From positions 93,556-157,555 of the forward strand of contig LJZR01000011.1 in the NCBI GenBank assembly GCA_001314865.1: a DNA stretch of 64,000 bases, read 5' to 3'. The stretch comes from Phormidesmis priestleyi Ana (GTDB lineage: Bacteria; Cyanobacteriota; Cyanobacteriia; Phormidesmidales; Phormidesmidaceae). Position numbers and translations under genes: made by a program. Positions 26,705 to 34,719 of the stretch are shown piece by piece. The notes beneath the pieces were generated by a model. It searched no databases, was not told the DNA's origin, and saw only the letters and a program-made list of their open reading frames with translations. Each line of letters opens with the position of its first letter. The stretch's first letter is position 1.

Positions 26705-27829
26705 TTAATACAGCTCGTATTTCATCAGTTGGCAGAGCAGCTGGCCGTTGTACACTGGCGTGCGTGAGGCTGACTTAAGGCCAATGTTGCTAGACAACGC
26801 TTTGTTGCCGCTGATAACGTAGGCCGTCCAGCCTTTGAACCTTTGCTTGAGGACATTGCCGAGCAGTTTGTAAAATGCGCCGAGGTCAGAGTCAGCGCCG
26901 AGGCGATCGCCATAGGGCGGATTGCACAGCAACACCCCGCTATCTGCGGGTGCTTCTACCTCGGCAAGCTCTTTTTGCCGAAAGCTCAGCAGGTGCTCTA
27001 TGCCGCATTGCTGAGCATTGCTGTGGGCCTGAATGAGTACGTTCGGATCGCGATCGCTCCCTCCCACAAAAGCCGCCAAATCTTCTTTTTGCATTCCTTC
27101 CGCTTCCGCAATCAAGCTATCCCACAGGTCATCGTCGTAGTCTAACCAGGTTTCAAAGCCAAAGCGTTCGCGAAAAAGGCCAGGGGCAATATTGAGCGAT
27201 CGCAACCCCGCCTCTAAAGGCAACGTCCCTGACCCACACAGCGGATCAAAAAAAGCTTGATCGCGATGCCAGCCCGACAGTTGAATCAGCGCTGAAGCCA
27301 AAGACTCTTTGAGCGGTGCGGCGCCTACCGCAGGCCGATACCCCCGCCGATGCAAACTGTTGCCCGAGCTATCAAGGCTGACAACAGCCCTACCCTCATG
27401 CAAATGCACGTTGACGCGCAGGTCGGGGTTATGGGTATCTACATCCGATCGCTCGCCAAAGTCTTGGGTTTGCTGATGCACAATGGCATTTTTGGCCTGC
27501 AAGGCGTTAAAGTGCGTGTGGTTTAGCTCTTCTGTTTTGCCGGTAGCGGTCACGGCCAAGGTGTTGTTGGGGCGTAGGTACTGGCTCCAGTCAGTCCGCT
27601 GAATGCCCGTGAATAGCTCGTTGCTGTCTTCACAGTCAAACTCGTCTATTCGCATCAAAACTCTAAACGGCAGGCGAGCCCATAGGTTTACCTTGTACAG
27701 GAGGGCGCGATCGCCCTTAAATTCTGCCCCGCAAAATCCAGGCTCCACATCCTTTGCGCCTAGCTGCTCTAGTTCTTCTACCATCAGGGGTTCTAACCCG
27801 CGGGCAACAGTGGCAAAGTATTGATTCAT
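26705..27829 (-). CDS. THUMP-domain class I RNA methyltransferase (RlmL/YpsC type)
   Basis: 374 residues. N-terminal ferredoxin-like and THUMP domains (about 1-155: TVARGLEPLMVEELEQLGA, NTLAVTATGKTEELNHTHF) are followed by a Rossmann methyltransferase domain with FFDPLCGSGTLPLEAGL near 192-208 (AdoMet motif I) and CNPPYGDRLG near 300 (motif IV typical of N-methylation at guanine or adenine). This architecture methylates 23S rRNA at a guanine N2 in RlmL relatives. The second (RlmK) domain is absent. Possibly co-transcribed after the alpha/beta hydrolase, 24 bases upstream. Confidence 0.9.
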   Translation of the reverse strand: MNQYFATVARGLEPLMVEELEQLGAKDVEPGFCGAEFKGDRALLYKVNLWARLPFRVLMRIDEFDCEDSNELFTGIQRTDWSQYLRPNNTLAVTATGKTEELNHTHFNALQAKNAIVHQQTQDFGERSDVDTHNPDLRVNVHLHEGRAVVSLDSSGNSLHRRGYRPAVGAAPLKESLASALIQLSGWHRDQAFFDPLCGSGTLPLEAGLRSLNIAPGLFRERFGFETWLDYDDDLWDSLIAEAEGMQKEDLAAFVGGSDRDPNVLIQAHSNAQQCGIEHLLSFRQKELAEVEAPADSGVLLCNPPYGDRLGADSDLGAFYKLLGNVLKQRFKGWTAYVISGNKALSSNIGLKSASRTPVYNGQLLCQLMKYELY

Positions 27830-27853
27830 GAGAGAGAGTCCTATGGCTGCTAT

Positions 27854-28813
27854 CTAATCGGGGGCTGTGTCGGTGTTTGCCCCTAGCCAATCTAAAAGCA
27901 ACGCCGCAACAATTCCGGGCTGCTCTAGCTGAGGCAGCACGCCCGTCTTTGATACTACCTGAAATCGCCGTACGGCTCTGGGGTTTAGTTCAGCAAACCG
28001 ACGACCCGTAGCGACCGGTGTAAACTGCGCTTGCTCTCCCCACACCAGCGCTGTGGGCACCTGTAAGTGCGCCCAATAAGGGGCCAAATCAAAATACAGG
28101 TCTCCTCTTAAAAACGCGAGCGCTGCGTATTGGGCATTGGGCTGCTGGGCCGAAGCCAGATAGGCCGCGACAATTTCAGGAGAGAGCCGATCGGACTGGG
28201 CGAACAGAAAATTTTCTAAAAAGTTGCGAACCGCAAATTCGTTCGTTGCGCCTAGCGTATAGATGGCGGTGTCTAAAAAAGGCGTGTTGATAATTGGCTC
28301 AGGAAGGCGTCTGCCTGCACCTGCGCCAAAGTCTTTAAAGCCAGCTGGACAGGTTAAAAACAATTTTGTGAAGAGTTCTGGCCTAGAGACCGCTAGCCTA
28401 GCAACTAAGCTGCCAGTAAACGAGCTGGCAACAGCCACCACAGGCCCTGCCGAAATCTGTTCAATGACTTGTTCTAAAAAGTCTTCAATCACATTCAAAT
28501 AGTCCTGAGTGCTGTAGCGCCGCTCAGGATGTGCCGATGCGCCCCAGCCAATTAGGTCGGGTGCAATGACTCGGTGTGAAATGGAGAGAACAGAATAAAC
28601 TTTTGACCATTCGTAGGCTGAAGCACCGCCACCAAAGTTGTGAAAAAAGACAACCGTTGGCTTATTATCTGCATCGAACTGGTGAGCTAGGTTGTACTGA
28701 GGCGATCCAAGCGTCGATTGCACGGGCGAGTCGATAGGGGTGTAGTACACAACGCTGCCCAGTCGGGTCTGTGCTGATTTTTGGCCAAAGCCAGCCGGCT
28801 GAAACTTCAGCAT
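27854..28813 (-). CDS. Alpha/beta-fold hydrolase
   Basis: 319 residues. The oxyanion-hole HNFGGGASAYEW near 57-68, cap-less core DLIGWGASAHPERRYSTQDY and the nucleophile elbow VAVASSFTGS near 131-140 (Ser in an S-x-S-x-x variant of G-x-S-x-G) are visible, as is the late strand VPTALVWGEQAQFTP. Esterase, dehalogenase or peptidase specificity cannot be given. It is upstream of the RNA methyltransferase gene on the same strand; the pair lies between the two dispersed repeat copies. Confidence 0.8.
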   Translation of the reverse strand: MLKFQPAGFGQKSAQTRLGSVVYYTPIDSPVQSTLGSPQYNLAHQFDADNKPTVVFFHNFGGGASAYEWSKVYSVLSISHRVIAPDLIGWGASAHPERRYSTQDYLNVIEDFLEQVIEQISAGPVVAVASSFTGSLVARLAVSRPELFTKLFLTCPAGFKDFGAGAGRRLPEPIINTPFLDTAIYTLGATNEFAVRNFLENFLFAQSDRLSPEIVAAYLASAQQPNAQYAALAFLRGDLYFDLAPYWAHLQVPTALVWGEQAQFTPVATGRRFAELNPRAVRRFQVVSKTGVLPQLEQPGIVAALLLDWLGANTDTAPD

Positions 28814-28963
28814 AGGAGACCTGAGTTTTGGTAGTAGGGTTACCTCTCTAGTTTAGCGGGTTCGTTCTGATAGATACGGCTTGATGAACTTATCCTGATG
28901 GATTTAGGGCTGTTCACTTAGGGGCCAGGCAAATAAGGGCCAGGCAAAGAAATATAGCGTTGG

Positions 28964-29028
28964 TTACTTGGTCACTTGGTCACTTGGTCACTTGGTCACT
29001 TGGTCACTTGGTCACTTGGTCACTTGGT
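28964..29028. repeat. Octamer tandem array TCACTTGG, eight copies
   Basis: One degenerate unit (TTACTTGG) and seven perfect TCACTTGG units in tandem, ending 5 bases before dispersed-repeat copy B. The same octamer occurs once in copy A (26387-26394). Confidence 0.92.
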
Positions 29029-29033
29029 CTGTT

Positions 29034-29143
29034 GATCACTCGGGTTGAATACAGCAACACAGCTGAAACCTTTCCAAAGTCACAGACCAAGTGACTCGCG
29101 GTATATGTTGGCAAAGCCTCGCTTTTGGCGATATGTATTTGCC
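29034..29143 (+). repeat. Dispersed repeat, copy B
   Basis: About 110 bp in the same orientation as copy A and 2.65 kb from it. Shares GATCACT, GAATA-AGC, ACACAGCTGAA and a 54-bp block with only transition differences. It lies in the 393-bp gap between the hydrolase gene and the RTX gene, where no gene is supported. Confidence 0.75.
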
Positions 29144-29206
29144 CGCCGCCATAACGTATCGCTTTTTTCTGACCTCTATTATCTGAGGGCTTGGTCACAC
29201 AATTGC

Positions 29207-30064
29207 CTAGACATACTCAAAATGACTGAGGTCAAGGTTGGCCGAGGACTGACCCACTATACGAGCGATCGCATCACCGCTGTTAGTCAAAATAAAGGCC
29301 TCACCACAGCATCCATCAACAAGCTTGTAATTCGAAGCACTGCCAGACAAAACAATCTGATCTTCACCTTTGGTAAAGTCTTGGATAATGGCAAAATCAC
29401 CAAAGCCATTACCTAGGTAAAAAGACCCCTTCGCATCGCCCAAAATGAATTTGTCTGCGCCAGCTTGACCCTTGAGGTTGTCAACTTCGCCGACACCACG
29501 GCTTTTGCTGTCAGTGCCATTGAGAATGTCGTCACCTTCTCCACCAAAGAGTACATCATTACCCCCTGCGCCAAACATAACGTCAGCACCAATTGTTCCA
29601 TGCAGGAAATTATCTCCACTATCCCCTTTAATCACATTGCCTTGGCCTTGGCCGCTATCTTCGAGCACATCCTTAACGGATATTTTTAGCAGTTGACTAT
29701 CGCTCAGGTGGCCAGCATCCCAAACCTTGACCTTGACCTCATAAGTGTTGTCTTTGCCATGATCTCTAGGATTTTCAAAGTCTGGAGCCTCTTTGAAAAA
29801 TACCTTGCCAGTCCGGCGATCAATGTCAAAGAGATGGGCATCTGCGCCACCAGCAATGACATAAGACAACTGACCATTTTGTTCTGTGCTTTTATCGTCA
29901 TGCGTCTCAACGTCGGTCACAAACCTTGTATTTTCATTTACTTCGATATGTGCCGTCGAACCACCCCCATCACTTACGATGTCAGGGCGAGAATTTTTAG
30001 GTTTGCTGGGTTTGCGAAATTTGCTGAATTTGCTGAATTTGCTAAATTTTCTAAAAAAGACCAC
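29207..30064 (-). CDS. Cadherin-like / RTX calcium-binding protein
   Basis: 285 residues. A basic N-terminus of repeated FSK units (FRKFSKFSKFSKFRK) precedes a cadherin-like domain (about 42-132, with VNENTRFV, FDIDRRTGKVFF and DAGHLSDSQ). RTX nonapeptides follow near 158-182 (GADVMFGAGGNDVLFGGEGDDIL is two to three units), then a C-terminal beta domain (DFTKGEDQIVLSG) of the kind that carries a type I secretion signal. Likely secreted or surface bound, needing calcium. The GTG start is backed by AGGAG eight bases upstream. No type I exporter genes are nearby. Confidence 0.85.
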   Translation of the reverse strand: MVFFRKFSKFSKFSKFRKPSKPKNSRPDIVSDGGGSTAHIEVNENTRFVTDVETHDDKSTEQNGQLSYVIAGGADAHLFDIDRRTGKVFFKEAPDFENPRDHGKDNTYEVKVKVWDAGHLSDSQLLKISVKDVLEDSGQGQGNVIKGDSGDNFLHGTIGADVMFGAGGNDVLFGGEGDDILNGTDSKSRGVGEVDNLKGQAGADKFILGDAKGSFYLGNGFGDFAIIQDFTKGEDQIVLSGSASNYKLVDGCCGEAFILTNSGDAIARIVGQSSANLDLSHFEYV

Positions 30065-30212
30065 TGTGGTATCTCCTAATTGTTTTTCATTGATTTGCGA
30101 AAAAAATATGACACACCCTGAGCAGTCAGCATCTCAAAAGAGAATTTTGTAATTGAGCTATTTGCAGAATATAGAGATTGATTGAATGGAACCAACTATA
30201 TGAGCTATGTGA

Positions 30213-30268
30213 GATCAGTCTTATGAGATTAGTCTTATGAGATTAGTCTTATGAGATTAGTCTTATGA
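30213..30268. repeat. 14-bp tandem repeat, four copies
   Basis: GATTAGTCTTATGA four times in tandem, the first unit with C for T at position 4. Confidence 0.93.
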
Positions 30269-30620
30269 GATCTGATGCTGAAATCTTGGAAACAACTGAT
30301 GAGTCATTAGGCCCAGCTATTGGCTCCAGTCATGAGCTCTAGAGGCATGTGATTAAACCTTCGGTCAAACATCTGGTAGAAGGTGTTGCCGAGCCGTAGC
30401 GTCGGCTTTAACCAGCATTTTCAATAGGCCAACCAATTCTCTCTCTATACACAAACTAATGACCTTTCAAAAATGGGATAGTTCCTTGCTTCTGACTTTA
30501 TTTTGATAATTACAGATGCCAGCTTCTAATCAATTTATATTGTTGTAAATGAGTGAAAATCTTTCCTAAGATTAAGCCATGTCTGCTTATGTGTAAGGGT
30601 TTTGCGGCAATATTTCTTTC

Positions 30621-30729
30621 GTTTTGCCTTGGTTTTGCCTTGGTTTTGCCTTGGTTTTGCCTTGGTTTTGCCTTGGTTTTGCCTTGGTTTTGCCTTGGTT
30701 TTGCCTTGGTTTTGCCTTGTTTTGCCTTG
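30621..30729. repeat. 11-bp tandem repeat, about ten copies
   Basis: Nine perfect GTTTTGCCTTG units and one copy lacking its first base. Because 11 is not a multiple of 3 and no unit creates a stop on the plus strand, all three plus frames stay open and read the same hydrophobic 11-residue period. Confidence 0.95.
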
Positions 30730-31153
30730 GTTTTTATTGTTGTTTTTTGTTGTTTTATGTTTTTCTTGTAAGCTGCTATTATGCTTGTCCTTGGTATTCT
30801 TCTTGGCTTTTGTTGGGTTGGGTTAAGTGAAAACGTAATTTTCAGTCAAAGTTTAGTCAAAAAACTCTTTTCTGTGAAGGTGGTAGGTGTTGTTTATGTG
30901 AATTGTCTTAAGACAATAGGGAATATCTTAAGAAATAAGAAAATAGAGAATGTAGCTTGAATCCACAAAGATTCGCAGAGACAAGTAAGGCCGCTAAAAT
31001 TTTGTCGTTAGCAACTGAGTAATGCCTTTTTACTGCTTTAAGGCTTTGCTAAGCTTAGACCCATTAAACCCAATAGATCTCAAGTGGGTTTCAAGTGGGT
31101 TTTAATAGGTTGTTAATTTCTCTGAAACAGTCGGCACAATCAATTGGATTTCA

Positions 31154-31184
31154 CTGTGAAGTCATCATTACGATGACTTCACAG
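31154..31184. terminator. 13-bp perfect hairpin
   Basis: CTGTGAAGTCATC and its exact complement with a 5-base loop (ATTAC). It lies about 105 bases past the minus-strand gene that ends at 31290. No U-run; it could be a terminator, an RNA-stability element or a protein site. Confidence 0.5.
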
Positions 31185-31289
31185 CCTCATTACCAGAGCT
31201 TTTATCTTTCAAGCCTCTGAACCTGTCAAGCCTCTGAATCCAGCATCCAAAAACAACCTATTGAGTAACGTATTTAATAGGGGTGCCTG

Positions 31290-31712
31290 CTATTCTGCCG
31301 AAGTGATGTCTCGTACATTGACCTGAGGAAAGCAAGGAATAGACTTAGGCCCGCAGATAGCCGAGACACTGCCTTGGACTTCAATGGGTTTGCCGACGGA
31401 ACTGTTTAATGGCTGTCCGGTTAAATACACGCGGCCAATGCCGGGGCTTTCAATAAAGTAGCCATTGGGCGCTGGCCTCAGCTCGTCATTTTCTTGATAG
31501 CTATATTTGGCCTGAACTGTTCCTTCTACCGTGACCACGGGCGCAATTGTCGCCATATACAGCTTGTGCAGCTGCCAAATAATGAGCGTGCTGACTGCTG
31601 CGCCCAAGATGAAAAATCCGGATGCGATCGCCCAAAGCGCAGGCTGCGAATACGGCTCTCTGGTAGCGCGAACCTGAGTGTTGGGTGGGTGAACTTTGGA
31701 GAAGGATGCCAT
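31290..31712 (-). CDS. Hypothetical membrane-anchored protein
   Basis: 140 residues. A cytoplasmic N-terminus of about 27, one membrane helix (LWAIASGFFILGAAVSTLII, about 27-46) and a compact beta-rich outer domain (VVTVEGTVQAKYSYQ, GRVYLTGQPL, IEVQGSVSAICG) that resembles a small OB-like fold. Two cysteines near the end (ICGPKSIPC) may form a disulfide. No neighbour suggests a role. I do not recognise the family. Confidence 0.65.
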   Translation of the reverse strand: MASFSKVHPPNTQVRATREPYSQPALWAIASGFFILGAAVSTLIIWQLHKLYMATIAPVVTVEGTVQAKYSYQENDELRPAPNGYFIESPGIGRVYLTGQPLNSSVGKPIEVQGSVSAICGPKSIPCFPQVNVRDITSAE

Positions 31713-31881
31713 GACTCAAATTTCCCGATGAGAGTAGGTAGGAGGCTAGCTATGAAGGTTGGCCCATCCGCTGTTGCCGTCTTAAGATTACCCATTACAT
31801 CAAGAAAAATTTATGCTTCGATGTGCCACTCCGGCCAAATGTACAGCCAGTTGGATAGGGCATAGGGATCGGTTAGCCGCT

Positions 31882-34458
31882 CTATTGGCTTAGTCTATCG
31901 TACACTGCCCAAATAGCCAGGGGTCTAAGGTAGTGACAGGCGCGAAAAGTGCCCACGGCGGTGATGGCTTCGGGCGTACGAAATTGCAGGCCATGCTGAT
32001 AAATTTGCTCAACCACTGCTTGCGTAATCTCCATTGCTTCTGTCTTTTTCCCGGCATGGGCAAAAAAGGCCGCGAGGCCAAAATTAATGCCTGTCCACAC
32101 TTCTAACTGATGGGTATCGTCTGGATTCTGGGGCGATCCGTCAGGCCGAACACCGTTGGCACAGCCGATTCTGACACCGAGTTCGGCGGCGCTAAAGTAG
32201 CCAGTTTGCGCGCCTTCAAACTTTTGGTTTTGAGGCCCTAGCTGGGCGGTGTATTCATTGAACTTAACAAAGCAGGCATCGTAGATGGCCTTGAGCGTGG
32301 GTTCTACAAATTCAGGATCGACCACATCCGGCAGGCCCATGGTAGAGGTACAAAACTGGCCGCATAGCTGGTCAGCCATAACCACGTCAGATCCACTTTG
32401 GGTATCGAGTCGGTAGTAGCTGCCGTTCCACAGCTGCTTTTGGTAGGCGGCGCGGCTATGCTGCCACCAGCGGCGGTACTGGGCCAATAAAATGACAGTG
32501 TTGGCGGGGGCTTTTTGGTGCTGTTGTAAAATTTCGCCGATTGCGATCGCACTACTCAAAGCCCCAATCCACAGCCCGCCACAATAGGCGCTAATTCCCT
32601 GCAAGCGCCAATCATCAAAGGTTTGATCGGGCGCGCCGCTGTTTTCAATGAGCCCATCTCCATCAGTATCAAACTGTTTGGTATAGGCGAGCGTTTCTAC
32701 CACGGCTGGCCAACAGTCTGCCAGAAAGTCTACATCGGTACAGCCCGTGCGATAAAAGGCGCGATATACCTGGAGTACAAAGTCGCTAGAGAGATCCTTC
32801 CACTGGTTGCAGTCTTGATAGCTGGTGTAGTTGGTGGCGACCCAAGGATTTTCATTCGGTGCGCCCAAGTCGTGGGGGGTGGCCCCCTTTAGTTTGCGCG
32901 GCGCGGTGTGATTCTCTTCGCCAATGGTGTAGTAGTAGCCGATAATTCTCTCTTTGGCATCAGCGGTAGGAATCGCCCGCGCAAAGGCGCGGAGGACTGA
33001 TTTTTCTAGCTCTGGCCATAGTAAAAGGGTCGCAAAGCCGCCATACAGGCGCACATCTAGGCTTTCGTACCAGCGATAATCAATGCATTCGAGCACGCCA
33101 AACTGTCCGATCGGGTCAGTTGGGCTCGCGGCTGACCACAGCGTGCCACCACTGGCCAAATCATACAGCTCGTTGAACAAGGCCATTTTGAACCAGTCGG
33201 GCAGGTCTTGATCGAGAATGGGCTGTTGCCAGGTGCGAATGTTTTGCTGCCAGGTGGCGTAGTTTGCCAGGGCCGTTTGCGCGATCGCCCAGGCGTTGTG
33301 CCCATCTCGCCCAAAAAAGTCGGTGTAGCGGCGGTAGGCTTGTTTGCCTGTTGCAAACTCGGTGACAGGTAAGTCCCAGCTCAGGGCAAAGGGAATTTGT
33401 TGGGTTTCGCCAGGCGCTAGGGTGAATTTGAGTGCGATCGCTCCCCCAATCTGTTGTTCGGTGCTAATGCCCGCATCTTCAAAGTTGGTTAATCGTCCGT
33501 CTTTCGCAAAGCTATCCCATAGCTCGTGCCCGTCGCCGTCTGGATTCCAATGGGTGTTGTAGGTCACCTCTACCGGCGAGCCGATTGTTTTTAAACAGGC
33601 TGCGATCGCAAACTGCCCGTCGCCTTCATCAGGCGTACCCGACCATTCTCCATCCATTACAAACCCAACTGCCTTAGTCTCTTCCCCAACTTCTTCACAT
33701 ACCAGTTTGTTGTAGTTTCCCAAACTCTCTCTTAACCGGGGCACATAGTCGTAATAAGGACTACCATCTTCTCTTTGTTTTATCTCAGGAGAATTTGCAC
33801 TGTTGGTAAACCAGCCAACCATATTTTGCCAGCTCAGCATAATGCTCAGCGTTAGTGGCTGCTCGGTCGGATTATGCGCTGTCCATACAAAATTCGCCAC
33901 CGGATAGCTACTCTCCTGGTAATTGTCCGCCCAAATAGGAGAAAACTGTTCGCAAGAGATCTGCGCCTTAAAAACATTCTCATACACATACCAACTACGC
34001 GGATACAGGGCGTAGTAAGTGCCCGTGCTGTGGTCTCGATTGTTTTGCTCCCCAGCCGGATACCACTGCCAGCTGCTGAGCACCTCAGCAGACCGGTCGG
34101 TCGTCATGGCGTAGGCTTGGGCGCTACCATCCGCCGCCTGCTCAAACACACTAAACTGACAGCCCGAAAACTGCTCAAAAATATGTTCGCCGCCGTCTAA
34201 ATGCCACAAATTAAACGAGCCATTGGGCGATCTACCAATGCAACCTGCCCCAAAGCCTCCCAACGGAGCGCCATGCTCTGGCCCATCATCTAAGTTGCTG
34301 GCATAGCGAACAATGTAGGGCGTTTCCCACTGTTTGCCGATGGGCCATTGCCAAGCACATGCCGGAATAGATGAAGCACTCGGTGACGCGCTAGAAGCAG
34401 GATAGGACTGCTGGCTGGCTGGTTGGCTGGTTGGCTGGCTCGTCAGGGGCTGGCTCAT
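31882..34458 (-). CDS. GH116 beta-glucosidase / non-lysosomal glucosylceramidase family
   Basis: About 858 residues from the ATG at 34458 (an upstream start at 34485 adds 9). A Ser/Pro/Gln-rich N-terminus (SQPTSQPASQQ) leads to the N-terminal beta-sandwich (GAPLGGFGAGCIGRSPNGSFNLW) and the (alpha/alpha)6 catalytic domain. The retaining-enzyme residues expected for GH116 are visible: the nucleophile Glu in DYRWYESLDVR near 462 and the acid/base Asp in GAPDQTFDDW near 612. The family cleaves beta-glucosides, including glucosylceramide in eukaryotes; the cyanobacterial substrate is unknown. No signal peptide is evident. Confidence 0.88.
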   Translation of the reverse strand: MSQPLTSQPTSQPASQQSYPASSASPSASSIPACAWQWPIGKQWETPYIVRYASNLDDGPEHGAPLGGFGAGCIGRSPNGSFNLWHLDGGEHIFEQFSGCQFSVFEQAADGSAQAYAMTTDRSAEVLSSWQWYPAGEQNNRDHSTGTYYALYPRSWYVYENVFKAQISCEQFSPIWADNYQESSYPVANFVWTAHNPTEQPLTLSIMLSWQNMVGWFTNSANSPEIKQREDGSPYYDYVPRLRESLGNYNKLVCEEVGEETKAVGFVMDGEWSGTPDEGDGQFAIAACLKTIGSPVEVTYNTHWNPDGDGHELWDSFAKDGRLTNFEDAGISTEQQIGGAIALKFTLAPGETQQIPFALSWDLPVTEFATGKQAYRRYTDFFGRDGHNAWAIAQTALANYATWQQNIRTWQQPILDQDLPDWFKMALFNELYDLASGGTLWSAASPTDPIGQFGVLECIDYRWYESLDVRLYGGFATLLLWPELEKSVLRAFARAIPTADAKERIIGYYYTIGEENHTAPRKLKGATPHDLGAPNENPWVATNYTSYQDCNQWKDLSSDFVLQVYRAFYRTGCTDVDFLADCWPAVVETLAYTKQFDTDGDGLIENSGAPDQTFDDWRLQGISAYCGGLWIGALSSAIAIGEILQQHQKAPANTVILLAQYRRWWQHSRAAYQKQLWNGSYYRLDTQSGSDVVMADQLCGQFCTSTMGLPDVVDPEFVEPTLKAIYDACFVKFNEYTAQLGPQNQKFEGAQTGYFSAAELGVRIGCANGVRPDGSPQNPDDTHQLEVWTGINFGLAAFFAHAGKKTEAMEITQAVVEQIYQHGLQFRTPEAITAVGTFRACHYLRPLAIWAVYDRLSQ

Positions 34459-34719
34459 CAATGGGGTTCCGCAATTTTTGAACACCCCGGATTATCCTAC
34501 GCTTTGTCCCTAGCGCCAACTCTCTGCCCACGCTTCGCCCACGCTTCGCCCACGCTTAAAAGAACCATCCCGTCAGTTTCTTTGCCTTCTCTCAAACGGC
34601 TCTCAAACTGCTTGCTATCCCAACTGCCCTCACCTTCCGTTAAATCGTTTAACATTAAATATTAGTCAATATTAGTCGCCGTAAACTTGCCGTCGCCCCT
34701 CTCAAAACACACACGGTCA

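Larger units (their letters stand above)
30065..31289. other. Repeat-rich gap of 1.2 kb
   Basis: No gene I can support. It holds the 14-bp array (30213-30268), the 11-bp array (30621-30729) and a 13-bp perfect hairpin (31154-31184), each listed separately. Open frames across the 11-bp array are a by-product of the repeat. Confidence 0.7.

Noticed and set aside
28964..29028. Octamer array as a CRISPR-like array
   Set aside because: There are no spacers; the units are directly contiguous.
30553..30830. Overlapping hydrophobic open frames of about 70 codons
   Set aside because: All three plus frames of the 11-bp array are open; there is no convincing ribosome binding site or start.
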